DNA of 41,834 nucleotides from DATDVC01 sp964601125 (GCA_964601125.1 CAZRKB010000005.1:1-41834), one strand, 5' to 3'; shown: positions 14,901 through 24,495, counted from the first letter of the stretch. Numbers and translations are program-made. Notes: generated by a model from the sequence alone, not told the origin.

Positions 14901-17837
14901 TTAACGAGGTGTGTTGCCACTTTGTGTATTGCAGGACCAAGTTTTTTCAGTGATTATCGTCTGAGTTGGAAGACCAAAGTCTTTTACGAAGGCAATCCTG
15001 TTCCAGTAGGTGGTGGCTGGTTGGGTGTCTGTAACCCAGTAGTAGGTCTCTTGTCTGTAAGGGTCGTTGGGGTTTGCCAACACGTCATTGTCTTTAATGT
15101 GACAGGTTGTACCTGAAGGGCATCCGATATTTACGGCATTTCTCGCAGTATCATCAAGTGATGGATTGGTTTTTACCCACTGGTTATTTTGATAAGAGTA
15201 AGAAGAGCCTTTGGCTGATCGGAAAACCAGTTTATCTCGCAGAGAATTGAAGGCTATATTTGGGTAATTCCATGCAGCAATGAATTTGTTGCCGGCAACA
15301 AATGCTGGATCATCGCTGTTGCTTGTGGTGCAGAAAGTATTCTCAACATAAGGAGCTGTTGGAACTGAATATGGAACTCCCGATACGATCTCTCCTATGT
15401 TACTGTTGCGGTCAACGTTAACTGTTATAGTGCCTTCTCCTTTTACTGCTAATCTGCAAGAGGTCTGTCCGCTTGATAGTACCAAGTTCGGATTTGTTTG
15501 GCTTGCCACATAATTTTCTCCTCCAGCCACATTGCCACAACCGTACATCCAAACAGTGTAAGTTAGGTAGATAACTTTGCCTGAAAGACAAGAGTTTATG
15601 GTAAATGTTTTGCTTCCTTGGTAGCTATTCATAAATCCTTGAGATGGAGTAGGGCCGAATCCGCCAGGGGCTATGTTTTGAGTACAGTCTCTGATTGCTG
15701 CAAGTTCGGTCGCGTTACCTCTATCGAAAGGTCCGCTAATCCAAATATTTGAGTCAAACGAATGTCCGGCTGGCTGACCTCTGTACATAGATTTCCAATC
15801 TATTTGCAAAGTGTCACCAGCGCTTGCGTTTATGGTAATTCCGCAAGAAGTTCCGGCTGTTTCGTTTGCGGTGCAACCAGCTTGGTCAGTATTGCTGCCT
15901 GTCCCTATGCCTACCGATCCTTGCTTAACAACCTGGCCAGAAGAATTTCTTCGTGTGTATGATAGACCTCCTTCTATATCAGAGAAGCTTGCTAGAAGTA
16001 TGCCAGGTGTAGTGTTTGGAAGTTGTGAATTGGCTGAAGGTTGAGCTATGGTTATCCTTGCCCAGCCATATGAGTAACCAAAACAATCTGTTTGCGGTTT
16101 TAATCCTGTGCCGGCGCTACCGCTGCCACCAAATACCGTCTGTGTTTGAAGAGCGTTTAGGGTAACTCTGTTGCTGGTTGAATCTTGAACTAAACCGCAA
16201 CCTCCGTAGAGACCGCCAATCACAGTATTACTTGAGGCTGGCATATGCGGAGTCACATAAATTATGTAATCTCCTGGAGCCATATTTTGCCCCAAAGTTT
16301 TACCTACTATCCAGTTGTAAGAGCCGCAACCTGTTTTGTACGGGTCACCTCCGCCTCTGGTGCTATTGTTACAATCGGAAATAAGGCTATTAGCTTCGCC
16401 TCCGGTTGCTACGAGTTGTTTGTTTGTAACAAAATCCGGATGCTTACCAGAGTTTCCTGAGAGGGGAGCTATCCATATGTCAACCTGAGAAGAGAAGTAT
16501 GATCCAGTCACTTGTGTTTCTTGAGACCAATTTATCATGGCCCTGCTACCCTGATTTAAGGTGCCGGTGGTTTGGAGTCCATCTGATCCTATCGGGTTTA
16601 CAGTAACTGGCCAAGATTGATTAGACTTAAGCACAAAGAAACGTATTTTTGTAACTGCTTTTTGAGTGCCGGATGATGTTGTTTTGGTGGTGGTGATAGT
16701 AGAAGTGTATTCACCGGCAGCTCTGGCTGATCCTTCGAGTACTCCATCGGTTACGGCTCCTCTGTCATTCGAACAACTTTGTTTGAAAGTTATGCCAGAA
16801 GGCAGATTCCAAGATCTTTGAACTTGCAAACTAGAATCAGTACAACCTGAGTTACTGTAGTAACCAACCCAAGTAAGGAATTTTCTGCCTTCGGTCGCAT
16901 AAACCCATATTTCTCTGGTCAAAGTGCCATTCTCAAGCATTTCAGTGCCATCAGAACCTCCCGCAAGGTTATTGAAAACTCTATTGTAGGTAGGGTTTGT
17001 TATTACAAGTAATGGCTCTGCCGCTTGGCGGATTCCTCCTTCTAGGTTGGCGTTACTGCCAACAGAAAAGAATACTGGGCCAGTTGAGGGTACCTGTGAG
17101 GTGTTATTGGTGGTACCAGTTGGTGTTACGTTTGTTGTTCCAGTAGAGGGCAAACTTATGTTGGTCAAAGATACTCCCTGTGAAGAAAGTTGCTGTATAA
17201 GCATTTGCACCAAGGCCAAAAGCTGATTTATTTGTGACTGCAAATCTCCGCTTGTGCCACCAGTTGTTGTATTCGATGCGGAATCTGGCAGAGATGTGAC
17301 CGTTTCTATCTTTGTGCCACCTCTTGATATTGGTATTTCAGATGTTGGTACTATGTTTCCCTGCGCGTCTCTGGTATTAAAAGAAACTGTCCTTATCAAG
17401 ATACAATCAGGATCTGTTGAGCTATCTGGGTTTGCACCGCAATCGGCGCCTGGAGCAGCATAATATCTAAAAGTATATCTTGTGGCTGGATCTAGCTGTA
17501 CAACAAGAGGATTACTGAGGCCTCTTTCCTTGGGGGCTGGGTCAAGAGTCGCGGCGTAAGCATACTGATTTGCCGCTGGAGAAATAGTAACTCTACCTTC
17601 TGCGTTACGCGTTCTGTTCCATATAAAATTATATGTCCACTTGCCGTTACTGAAAGAAACGGCCTGAACTTGCAGGAGGAAGTTGAAATCATTTGTATCG
17701 GTCAATGTTGAGACTGGGTAAGCTGTATTTTGGGCGGAAACGTTTTTGGCGGAGCTAAAAGTTCCGGCCGACATAGCTAAGGTTATGATCGCAACGGCAA
17801 TAGCAGATCTCGACATCATTTTTTTTATTTTTTGCAT
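14901..17837 (-). CDS. giant secreted protein, beta-rich, Ser/Thr/Asn-rich
   Basis: 978 residues. A signal peptide (ISRSAIAVAIITLAMSAGTF region, cut near SAQ) is followed by repeated beta domains with paired cysteines. Between residues ~185 and 245 sits a short coiled coil (LQSQINQLLALVQMLIQQL) flanked by Thr/Ser-rich linkers, a layout common in Parcubacterial surface proteins, where a helix separates the membrane-near and distal domains. The repeated phrase GTGSNTDQAGCTANETAGTSC and others suggest small disulphide-bonded Ig-like units. No family is recognised and no anchor is seen. ATGs three and seven residues in are alternative starts. First gene of a two-gene surface operon. Confidence 0.72.
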   Translation of the reverse strand: MQKIKKMMSRSAIAVAIITLAMSAGTFSSAKNVSAQNTAYPVSTLTDTNDFNFLLQVQAVSFSNGKWTYNFIWNRTRNAEGRVTISPAANQYAYAATLDPAPKERGLSNPLVVQLDPATRYTFRYYAAPGADCGANPDSSTDPDCILIRTVSFNTRDAQGNIVPTSEIPISRGGTKIETVTSLPDSASNTTTGGTSGDLQSQINQLLALVQMLIQQLSSQGVSLTNISLPSTGTTNVTPTGTTNNTSQVPSTGPVFFSVGSNANLEGGIRQAAEPLLVITNPTYNRVFNNLAGGSDGTEMLENGTLTREIWVYATEGRKFLTWVGYYSNSGCTDSSLQVQRSWNLPSGITFKQSCSNDRGAVTDGVLEGSARAAGEYTSTITTTKTTSSGTQKAVTKIRFFVLKSNQSWPVTVNPIGSDGLQTTGTLNQGSRAMINWSQETQVTGSYFSSQVDIWIAPLSGNSGKHPDFVTNKQLVATGGEANSLISDCNNSTRGGGDPYKTGCGSYNWIVGKTLGQNMAPGDYIIYVTPHMPASSNTVIGGLYGGCGLVQDSTSNRVTLNALQTQTVFGGSGSAGTGLKPQTDCFGYSYGWARITIAQPSANSQLPNTTPGILLASFSDIEGGLSYTRRNSSGQVVKQGSVGIGTGSNTDQAGCTANETAGTSCGITINASAGDTLQIDWKSMYRGQPAGHSFDSNIWISGPFDRGNATELAAIRDCTQNIAPGGFGPTPSQGFMNSYQGSKTFTINSCLSGKVIYLTYTVWMYGCGNVAGGENYVASQTNPNLVLSSGQTSCRLAVKGEGTITVNVDRNSNIGEIVSGVPYSVPTAPYVENTFCTTSNSDDPAFVAGNKFIAAWNYPNIAFNSLRDKLVFRSAKGSSYSYQNNQWVKTNPSLDDTARNAVNIGCPSGTTCHIKDNDVLANPNDPYRQETYYWVTDTQPATTYWNRIAFVKDFGLPTQTIITEKTWSCNTQSGNTPR

Positions 17838-17962
17838 ATCTAATAAATTAAGTAAAAGTAAATAATAATAGTTTACGACTACACGTCTTTTAAATTATCT
17901 CACATATAAATTAAGGGTGTCTAGCTAACCGTGTGCATAAAATGCTAAAATACAGGCCTATT

Positions 17963-20644
17963 ATGTCGTGGCACACAAGTACTGTTTCTCAGGTTTTAGA
18001 GGGATTGGTCTCTCGCGAAAACGGACTCTCTCAAGCAGAAGCTATAGAGAGGATAAAGTTGCATGGAGAAAACCGATTGCCGGAAGGGAAAACTGATAAC
18101 TTATTAACAATATTTATCAGGCAGTTTCAGAGTCCTCTTATATATGTATTGTTCGCGGCCGCTACCGCTGTTTTTTTGATGGGAGACAGGGTGGATGCTC
18201 TTATTATTGGGATTGTTTTAGTTTTTAATGCTGTTGTTGGTTCTATACAGGAAGGTCGGGCTCAAAATACTCTTCTTGCTCTTAGGAAATTTACAGAGAC
18301 GGCGGCAACGGTTATGCGGGACGGCAAAGAAATTATTATCAAAGGAACTGAAGTTGTGCCTGGGGATGTGATGATCTTGCAGGAAGGCGAAAAGGTGCCC
18401 GCAGACGGACGCATTATTTTTGAAAACACCCTAAAAATAGATGAAGCAAGTCTTACAGGAGAATCGGAGCCGGTAGCCAAGATACACGAACCAATAACGG
18501 CAAGTAATATCCCAATCGTGGATCAAAAAAACATGGTATTCAAAGGCACAAATGTGCTTAGTGGTAACGGAAGTGCAGTTGTGGTCGCGACTGGGGTTTC
18601 AACCGAGATAGGAAAAATAGCAAAAGAAATATCAGCTATAGATACAGAAATACCACTTAAGAGAAATATAAGATATCTTTCCCGCGCGATCATTATCGCT
18701 GTATTTGTTCTAAGCTTGTGTCTGATTGGTGCTGGAGTTTTAACGGGCAAATCCCTTCAGTACATGTTTACTACCACAGTAGCTCTCGCTGTTTCGGTTA
18801 TACCTGAGGGTTTGCCAATAGTCATAACTCTTGTGCTCGCGACTGGTGTGAGGCGAATGTCACGGCATAATGTGCTCGTAAAACGTTTGCAGGCGGTAGA
18901 AGCTCTTGGTCAAACTAAAGTGGTGGCAGTCGACAAAACTGGGACACTCACTCGAAATGAAATGGTGGTAAGTCAGGTTTTTGTTGGGGGAAGCAAATTT
19001 GAAATCGAGGGTGACGGTTATGAACCAAAAGGAGAGGTTTTGTTTGAAAATAAAGTCGTTGATCCTTTGAGTCATCCAAAACTTTTATTTATCGCCAAGG
19101 TCTCAGCTTTTTGCACTAACGCCAAAATTTCTTGGTTGAAAGAGGAGGGGGTTTGGAAAACAGCTGGAGATCCTACCGAAGTTGCAATGCTCTCGTTCTC
19201 TCAAAAAATCGGTTTTGTGCGGGATGTGTTAGAGCAAGAGTATCCGAAAAAACGCGAACAACCATTTGATTATGTAAAAAAATATCACACAACCGAAAGA
19301 GTCATCGACAATAAAAATTTCGTATCAGTCGTTGGAGCACCAGAAGAGGTTTTGGGTTTGTGTCAGCGTGTTTGGAGAGAGGAGGGCGAACGAGATATGG
19401 ATCAAAACATTAGAAAAGAAATCGAAGCCATTTTTTACCAGTTTGCTAGAGAGGGTTTGAGAGTTGTTGCTTGTGCGGTTAACGTGGATGCAGAAGAGGT
19501 TAGAGGCGAAAATGGTTTGCCGACACTTTCTTTTGTCGGTTTTTTGGGTATGAGAGACCCGCTACGCGAAGAGGTTAAAAATGCAGTTATGAATGTGCGA
19601 GCCGCTGGTATGTACCCTGTCATGATAACCGGAGACCATAGGTTGACCGCGGAGGCTATAGGTAGACAGGCGGGTATTTTTAGAGATGGAGACAATATTC
19701 TTACTGGAGAAGAGATAAACAAGATGGATGCGGAAGAGCTAATATCTAAACTTGATCATACGACCATATTTGCTCGTGTTACTCCGGAACACAAACTTCG
19801 TATAATAGAAGCTTTCAGAAAACGAGGTGAAATAGTGGCCATGACGGGTGATGGGGTGAATGACGCTCCTTCTTTGGTAGCGGCAGATCTTGGTGTGGCT
19901 ATGGGTAAAATAGGTACCGAGGTTGCCAAAGAAGCATCGGATTTAATTTTACTGGACGATAATTTTGCCGGTATAGTGCGAGCGGCAGAAGAGGGTAGAA
20001 GCATATACAAAACAATAAAAAAAGTAATTTTATATCTCTTCTCTACTAGTCTTGGAGAAATTTTGGTAATTACGACAGCTATTTTTTCTGGTTTTCCATT
20101 GCCACTCCTTGCAACTCAAATAATATGGCTCAACTTTGTTACTGACGGATTTTTGACGGTGGCTTTGGCTATGGAGCCGAAAGAGAGGGTCCTTATGAAG
20201 GAAAAATTCAAAAAACCTCAAAAATGGATCGTTGATAGGCTGATGGCTGGGCGCATGATTACTATGTCGCTGCCTATGGCCATCGGAACATTTTGGATAT
20301 TTTTACACTACCTCTCTATCGGTGAAGAAGTTATAAAAGCTCAAACCATAGCTCTGGTAACTCTGGCGGCATTTCAGTGGTTTAATGCTTGGAATTGTCG
20401 TTCGGAAGAAAAATCTGTTTTTAGTTCGAACCCATTTTCAAATTTCTGGCTAGTCGCTGCCACCATAACGGTGATTGCTTTGCAGTTGTTTGCCCTCCAT
20501 AACGGATTTTTGCAAAAAGTGCTCCATGTCGTACCTCTTTCGGTCAATGAATGGTTTTACCTAGTGCCGGTTGCCGCTTCAGTTGTTGTCGTCGAAGAGA
20601 TAAGAAAAATATTTTACCGAAGGTCTCGTAGTGGAAAATCATAA
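17963..20644 (+). CDS. P-type cation ATPase (P2A, Ca2+-type)
   Basis: 893 residues. The actuator domain carries TGESEPV, the membrane helix 4 has VIPEGLP as in SERCA-like calcium pumps, the phosphorylation site is DKTGTLT (Asp324), the nucleotide domain has KKYHTTERV, and the hinge has TGDGVNDAPSL. Ten membrane helices are expected, with the last six in the C-terminal part (LVITTAIFSGFPLPLLATQIIWLNFVTDGFL). It should export Ca2+ or a similar cation using ATP. An extended -10 (TGCTAAAAT, 17943-17951) ends 11 bases before the ATG at 17963; in-frame starts at 17933 and 17942 lie within or before that box and are less likely. Followed seven bases later by ruvX. Confidence 0.92.
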   Translation: MSWHTSTVSQVLEGLVSRENGLSQAEAIERIKLHGENRLPEGKTDNLLTIFIRQFQSPLIYVLFAAATAVFLMGDRVDALIIGIVLVFNAVVGSIQEGRAQNTLLALRKFTETAATVMRDGKEIIIKGTEVVPGDVMILQEGEKVPADGRIIFENTLKIDEASLTGESEPVAKIHEPITASNIPIVDQKNMVFKGTNVLSGNGSAVVVATGVSTEIGKIAKEISAIDTEIPLKRNIRYLSRAIIIAVFVLSLCLIGAGVLTGKSLQYMFTTTVALAVSVIPEGLPIVITLVLATGVRRMSRHNVLVKRLQAVEALGQTKVVAVDKTGTLTRNEMVVSQVFVGGSKFEIEGDGYEPKGEVLFENKVVDPLSHPKLLFIAKVSAFCTNAKISWLKEEGVWKTAGDPTEVAMLSFSQKIGFVRDVLEQEYPKKREQPFDYVKKYHTTERVIDNKNFVSVVGAPEEVLGLCQRVWREEGERDMDQNIRKEIEAIFYQFAREGLRVVACAVNVDAEEVRGENGLPTLSFVGFLGMRDPLREEVKNAVMNVRAAGMYPVMITGDHRLTAEAIGRQAGIFRDGDNILTGEEINKMDAEELISKLDHTTIFARVTPEHKLRIIEAFRKRGEIVAMTGDGVNDAPSLVAADLGVAMGKIGTEVAKEASDLILLDDNFAGIVRAAEEGRSIYKTIKKVILYLFSTSLGEILVITTAIFSGFPLPLLATQIIWLNFVTDGFLTVALAMEPKERVLMKEKFKKPQKWIVDRLMAGRMITMSLPMAIGTFWIFLHYLSIGEEVIKAQTIALVTLAAFQWFNAWNCRSEEKSVFSSNPFSNFWLVAATITVIALQLFALHNGFLQKVLHVVPLSVNEWFYLVPVAASVVVVEEIRKIFYRRSRSGKS

Positions 20645-20651
20645 TTATAGT

Positions 20652-21041
20652 ATGAAATACTTAGGAATTGATTTTGGCAGTAAGAGGGTGGGGCTGGCTA
20701 TTTCTGATGATGAAGGGCACCTGGCCTTTCCTTTGGTTGTTGTGCCAAATGACCCAAATCTTGTCGAGTCAATAGAAAAAATAATAAAAGAAAAAAATAT
20801 TACGGTAGTGGTTTTGGGTGAATCTAAAAATTTTAAAGGGGAACCCAACAAAATAATGGCTGAAATAGAAAAATTCAAAAAACTTTTAGAAGAAAAAACA
20901 GATCTTCCAATTTTTCTTGAACCAGAATTTTTAACTTCTTTCCAAGCTAATCAAACCTCTCGTGAGCTTGGCGGCACCCAGGACTCCACCGATGCCTCCG
21001 CTGCCGCCATTATCCTCCAATCGTATTTAGATAGAAAATGA
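20652..21041 (+). CDS. ruvX: Holliday junction resolvase-like RuvX/YqgF
   Basis: 129 residues from the ATG at 20652, within the normal size of YqgF. The RNase H-like fold motifs are present: LGIDFGSKRVGLAISD with the catalytic Asp, VVLGESKNFKGEPN, and the C-terminal DSTDASAAAIILQSYL with the last acidic residues. The family takes part in 16S rRNA 5' processing and may resolve junctions. It starts seven bases after the ATPase gene stop. A GTG at 20631 is in frame but overlaps that gene, and the ATG version begins exactly at the conserved MKYLGIDFG. Confidence 0.9.
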   Translation: MKYLGIDFGSKRVGLAISDDEGHLAFPLVVVPNDPNLVESIEKIIKEKNITVVVLGESKNFKGEPNKIMAEIEKFKKLLEEKTDLPIFLEPEFLTSFQANQTSRELGGTQDSTDASAAAIILQSYLDRK

Positions 21042-21044
21042 GTG

Positions 21045-21053
21045 TGATATAAT
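21045..21053 (+). promoter_or_regulatory. extended -10 of pilM-like operon
   Basis: TGATATAAT followed by TTTCAC and the ATG at 21060: a clean leaderless promoter heading the pilMNO-like cluster. Confidence 0.7.
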
Positions 21054-21059
21054 TTTCAC

Positions 21060-22025
21060 ATGAAGATTGAAAATGTTTTTAAATATTTTCCTCCTCCTAA
21101 TTTTATGACACCCCGGCATATAGGAATGTCTTTTTCTAATTCAAACATCAAGGCAGTTTCTTTGGGTGGGTCTATGGCCAATCCTGAAGTTAAAAGCATT
21201 GTCGTACCTCTGGAAAAAGGTTTGATATCCGACGGCAAGATAGTAAACGGTAAAGAAGTGTCCCAAAAGATTTCTGAAATTAAAAAATTTTTTAAATCAG
21301 AATCGTTTGTTTTATTTGCGGTACCTGACGAGCTGATCTATATTTTTAGGACCAAAATATCAGTGGTTAAGGGGGCTAACATAAGCGAAAATATAGCCTT
21401 TGTTATAGAGGAAAATGTGCCTCTCGGTCTCAACGAAACAATTTTTGATTTCGAACCTCTGCAAGTCGACAATCTCGACGCTGAATACAAAGCTGATGTT
21501 TTAGTGGCCGCATCAGTTAAAAGAGAGGTGGAGAAATTCACTGAGGCCGTGCGGGCTGGCGGTTTTGATGCTGTGGGGGCTGTACCCGAGTCACAAACTA
21601 TCGCAAAGGCTGTGATACCAGAAGATTTTTCTGGCTCAGCCTGTGTTGTTCATGCAAGAAATGACAGGATTGGTATATATTTAGTAAAAAATTCTACTGT
21701 TATATTTGCAACATTGCGTTACGTTTATGAAGGCACATACGAAAATAACTTTTTGGACGAATACGATAAGTTTTTAGAATACTCCTCTCGTTATGAGGAG
21801 GAAGAGAAGTCTCCGATCAAAAAAGTTTTTGTCTGTGGTGAATTCGAAGCGGCTAACAAAATAGTCGGGAGTATTTCAAAGAAAGATTTATCAAAAAGGG
21901 AAGTAAAGCTGGGTAATGTTTGGAGTAGGATATTAAACGTCGAAGAAAAAACTCCAAACATAAGTTACGAAGAATCTTTAAATTTGGCTGGTCCAATAGG
22001 TGCGGTCTTGTCAGATATTTTGTAA
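21060..22025 (+). CDS. pilM: PilM-like type IV pilus assembly ATPase-fold protein
   Basis: 321 residues with an actin-like (FtsA/PilM) plan: start IGMSFSNSNIKAVSLGG in place of the usual phosphate-1 strand, a central VPLGLNETIFDFEPLQ segment typical of PilM, and ACVVHARNDRIGIYLVKN as the phosphate-2 strand. PilM sits on the cytoplasmic side of the inner membrane and binds the N-terminus of PilN. It heads a cluster with PilN-, PilO-like and one small membrane gene, spaced 6, -8 and 23 bases. The length is a little under that of typical PilM (about 350). The glycine-rich nucleotide loops are degenerate, so ATP binding is uncertain. Confidence 0.82.
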   Translation: MKIENVFKYFPPPNFMTPRHIGMSFSNSNIKAVSLGGSMANPEVKSIVVPLEKGLISDGKIVNGKEVSQKISEIKKFFKSESFVLFAVPDELIYIFRTKISVVKGANISENIAFVIEENVPLGLNETIFDFEPLQVDNLDAEYKADVLVAASVKREVEKFTEAVRAGGFDAVGAVPESQTIAKAVIPEDFSGSACVVHARNDRIGIYLVKNSTVIFATLRYVYEGTYENNFLDEYDKFLEYSSRYEEEEKSPIKKVFVCGEFEAANKIVGSISKKDLSKREVKLGNVWSRILNVEEKTPNISYEESLNLAGPIGAVLSDIL

Positions 22026-22031
22026 TAAAAA

Positions 22032-22604
22032 ATGAATCTATTGCCTCAAACAGAAAAGCACTTGATAAAGCAAGGTCTTAGAGCCCGATCAGTGGTAGTG
22101 GCGGCTCTCTTGGTTTCTGCCGCTATGGTCATAGGCTCTGTTATGCTTTTGCCGTCTTATTTTTTGACTAGAGCCCAGCTTTCCATGATGATTTCTGATG
22201 GTTCTGCGTCAAAGTCAGAAAACGCCGAGTTAACAAAAGCTTACCTCTCGCTTCCAAATGAAATAGAGGCAAAACTAGAATTTATCGAAGCTGACACCAG
22301 TCAGATCAAAATAATTGGATCTTTGTCAAAAATCATTTCTTACTTACCAGAGGGTGTGCGGCTTGAATCAGTGGCTTTAAAAAGGCAATCAGAAAAATCA
22401 AAACAAGCTAATCCTAGTATCGTTGTCTCTATTGCCGGTGTTTCTAAGACAAGAGAGGCATTGGTTGGTTTCAGCGAATCTTTAAATAAATCTGAAGATT
22501 TTGAGTCGGTAGAGGTGCCGGTCGGCTCTCTTACCCGAGAAAAAGATCTCCCATTTTCAATGAACATTACGGTTGTGCCTACAAAAAATAATAAAAATGA
22601 ATAA
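22032..22604 (+). CDS. pilN: PilN-like pilus assembly membrane protein
   Basis: 190 residues. It starts MNLLPQ, the conserved PilM-binding start of PilN, followed by a cytoplasmic tail, a membrane helix (VVVAALLVSAAMVIGSVMLL, about 22-41), a coiled segment and an outside ferredoxin-like domain (LPEGVRLESVALKRQ, MNITVVPT). PilN pairs with PilO in the inner-membrane platform of type IV pili. It starts six bases after pilM and overlaps the next gene by 8 bases. Confidence 0.82.
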   Translation: MNLLPQTEKHLIKQGLRARSVVVAALLVSAAMVIGSVMLLPSYFLTRAQLSMMISDGSASKSENAELTKAYLSLPNEIEAKLEFIEADTSQIKIIGSLSKIISYLPEGVRLESVALKRQSEKSKQANPSIVVSIAGVSKTREALVGFSESLNKSEDFESVEVPVGSLTREKDLPFSMNITVVPTKNNKNE

Positions 22605-23121
22605 TTGGATTCCAAAAAAAACTCTAATAGTGTCATCTTTGGCTGCGACAGTCACATGTATAATGATTTATACCACCGGACTTTTTTTGGTTTTTGGTGA
22701 AATTGATAAAATTGAGGGCTATTACACTGATACAGAATCTAAATCAGGCAGGGAAGAGAGAGTCAGAGCCATAAAATTTGCCGCCGATGCTTACAAACAA
22801 GAAATTGAATCTCTGAGAAAGTTTTTTATCCAAAAAGGAGATGAAGTTAAATTTATAGAGCAAATCGAAGAAGCCGGAAGAAGATCTGAGCTGGCTTTTG
22901 AAATTAGTGACCTTAGCGTAAAAGATGCCTCGTCTAAAAGCGAGAAAGAAGATGTTGTTGTAAGGATGGAAATCGAGGGTTCTTGGGAAAGTGTTGTGAG
23001 TTTTCTTGAAGAACTCCAAAAAATGGAATTTGGCGTTTTGATTGAAGAAGTTAATTTAGATGCCAAAAATCCCGGGTTTTGGTCGGGCTTTATCGAATTT
23101 GTAGTTTTTAGGAACAAATAA
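22597..23121 (+). CDS. pilO: PilO-like pilus assembly membrane protein
   Basis: 174 residues from the ATG at 22597, which overlaps the pilN-like gene by 8 bases. A membrane helix (LIVSSLAATVTCIMIYTTGLFLVF) follows a short cytoplasmic tail, then a coiled coil (EERVRAIKFAADAYKQEIESLRKFF) and an outside domain with VVRMEIEGSWESVVSFLEELQKM, the ferredoxin-like fold shared by PilO. Together with pilM and pilN it forms the alignment complex between motor and pilus base. Assignment rests on order, size and topology rather than on a strong motif. Confidence 0.72.
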   Translation: MNNWIPKKTLIVSSLAATVTCIMIYTTGLFLVFGEIDKIEGYYTDTESKSGREERVRAIKFAADAYKQEIESLRKFFIQKGDEVKFIEQIEEAGRRSELAFEISDLSVKDASSKSEKEDVVVRMEIEGSWESVVSFLEELQKMEFGVLIEEVNLDAKNPGFWSGFIEFVVFRNK

Positions 23122-23144
23122 AAATGTAATTTTTAAGTAACGGG

Positions 23145-23444
23145 ATGAATATTTTTAAATTCAAAAAAAATAGTGCTCCAGCAATCAGCTCTTTGAGGCC
23201 TCTTATTTTTAACCAAACCAAGCACTGGTCTTTAATTTTGGTTTTGTTTTTTTTGATCCTGTTTGTTACTGCTATAGTCGGTTTCAATCTTTTCCGTTCC
23301 GTTTACACTGAAAGCTACAAGAAAGATATACCGCTTATAAGTGGAGAGGAGCTGATCAACGCTAAGAGATTAAAATCAGCAGTGGATAAGCGCAAAGAGT
23401 TTCTAAACCAACCAGTTTCTCTCCCCAAAGACCCGTCGATGTAA
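23145..23444 (+). CDS. small single-pass membrane protein, end of pilus cluster
   Basis: 99 residues with one membrane helix (SLILVLFFLILFVTAIVGFNLF) and a charged outside tail (EELINAKRLKSAVDKRKEF). It is 23 bases after the PilO-like gene in the same direction, so it is probably the last gene of the pilus operon. It is not recognisably PilP. It ends just before the convergent tRNA-Arg. Confidence 0.6.
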   Translation: MNIFKFKKNSAPAISSLRPLIFNQTKHWSLILVLFFLILFVTAIVGFNLFRSVYTESYKKDIPLISGEELINAKRLKSAVDKRKEFLNQPVSLPKDPSM

Positions 23445-23450
23445 ATTTAT

Positions 23451-23525
23451 TGGCGCCTCCGGCAGGAATCGAACCCACATCAATGCCTTAGAAGAGCACT
23501 GCTCTATCCATTGAGCTACGGAGGC
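23451..23525 (-). tRNA. tRNA-Arg (anticodon TCT), CCA encoded
   Basis: On the minus strand: acceptor GCCTCCG/CGGAGGC, D arm GCTC/GAGC, anticodon loop CTTCTAA giving TCT, T arm GTGGG-TTCGATT-CCTGC with G-T pairs, discriminator G, then CCA in the DNA. It reads AGA, a frequent Arg codon in this AT-rich genome. Unlike tRNA-Lys and tRNA-Val here, CCA is encoded. Confidence 0.93.
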
Positions 23526-23579
23526 AATATTTACTTACCTTGCCATTCTATAATAAAAGTGCTGAAAAATAAAGACTTT

Positions 23580-24458
23580 TTAAACCGGCATGCAACTGCG
23601 GAGAGTATCGCTGTGAAGGGAGGCGCAAGGGTCGCAGCAGATAACTTTGCGAGAGGGCCGGACAGAGTCATCGCTCCAAAACTTTTCGCATTTTTCTTTG
23701 CAATATTCGCATTTGCCGACTATCTCTCTTCTCTCCGAATCAACCACTGGAGTCGTCATCCTATTGTCAAAAACAAAGAGAGATCCTTTAAAATTTTTGG
23801 CTGGGTATTTAGTCATGTAGTCATGGATGCCGTCTTTGAGATGGTAAAGATTTTTAAACCCCTCTCTTTTAAGTAGGCAAGTAGCTTTTTCGCAGCGAAT
23901 GTCTCCGGTGCATACAGCGATAACCTTCTTGTTTTTTAGAGTCTCGAGCTTGTCTATATTTTGCGGCAAGTCCCTGAAGTTTTGAAGATTGAAGCCCAAC
24001 TTATCGTTTACTGTGTTTTCAAAATATCCAACCCTTACCTCATAATCATTGCGCAAGTCGAGCACGGCAAAGTCTTCGTCCTGTTCATACATTTTTTGCA
24101 TTTCCTCAGCTGTTACTGTTGCCGCAGTTTCTTTTTGCACATCAAATGTGCCGCTACCTAGAGTCACTATTTCGTCTCGAGTTTTAACTTTTAATTTAGT
24201 GAATGATGAGCCATCACTCGGGCTTTCTTTGAAAGAAATGTCGTTCCACAAATGGTCTTCTCGCATTGCGCTTTTGTAATTCTCAATATTTTCTTCTGTT
24301 CCTTCAAGTGTGGCGTTAATGCCTTCTTTTCCTAGTAAAACTCTGCCTTTAAGATTATAAGAAGTACAAAGCTTTCTCTGTTTCTCGGCTTCCTCTTCTG
24401 GTTTTTCCAGATTTACAAATTTGTAAAACAAAATTACTTTGTAGTTTTCTTTTGGCAT
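23580..24458 (-). CDS. trhO: tRNA uridine(34) hydroxylase TrhO (rhodanese-like)
   Basis: 292 residues. The N-terminal ferredoxin-like part includes FYKFVNLEKPEEEAEKQRKL and GRVLLGKEGINATLEGT, typical of the UPF0176/TrhO family. The rhodanese domain follows (FAVLDLRNDYEVRVGYFENT) with active-site Cys in VCTGDIRCEKAT. A C-terminal Cys-rich tail (KCEYCKEKCEKFW, ICCDPCASLHSDTLRSC) could bind a metal. TrhO forms 5-hydroxyuridine at the wobble position of tRNAs with molecular oxygen. It lies between tRNA-Arg and tRNA-Val. Confidence 0.9.
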   Translation of the reverse strand: MPKENYKVILFYKFVNLEKPEEEAEKQRKLCTSYNLKGRVLLGKEGINATLEGTEENIENYKSAMREDHLWNDISFKESPSDGSSFTKLKVKTRDEIVTLGSGTFDVQKETAATVTAEEMQKMYEQDEDFAVLDLRNDYEVRVGYFENTVNDKLGFNLQNFRDLPQNIDKLETLKNKKVIAVCTGDIRCEKATCLLKREGFKNLYHLKDGIHDYMTKYPAKNFKGSLFVFDNRMTTPVVDSERREIVGKCEYCKEKCEKFWSDDSVRPSRKVICCDPCASLHSDTLRSCMPV

Positions 24459-24473
24459 AAATTTAATAGGTTT

Positions 24474-24495
24474 ACATTGAGCGAAGTCGAAATGT
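24474..24495. repeat. short GAGCGAAGTCGA palindromic module
   Basis: ACATT (24474-24478) and AATGT (24491-24495) flank GAGCGAAGTCGA, the same core as in ileS at 31151-31162. It abuts the tRNA-Val 3' end. Confidence 0.5.

Noticed and set aside
23511..23876. Plus-strand open frame over tRNA-Arg and trhO
   Set aside because: Antisense to a clear TrhO gene and overlapping a tRNA.
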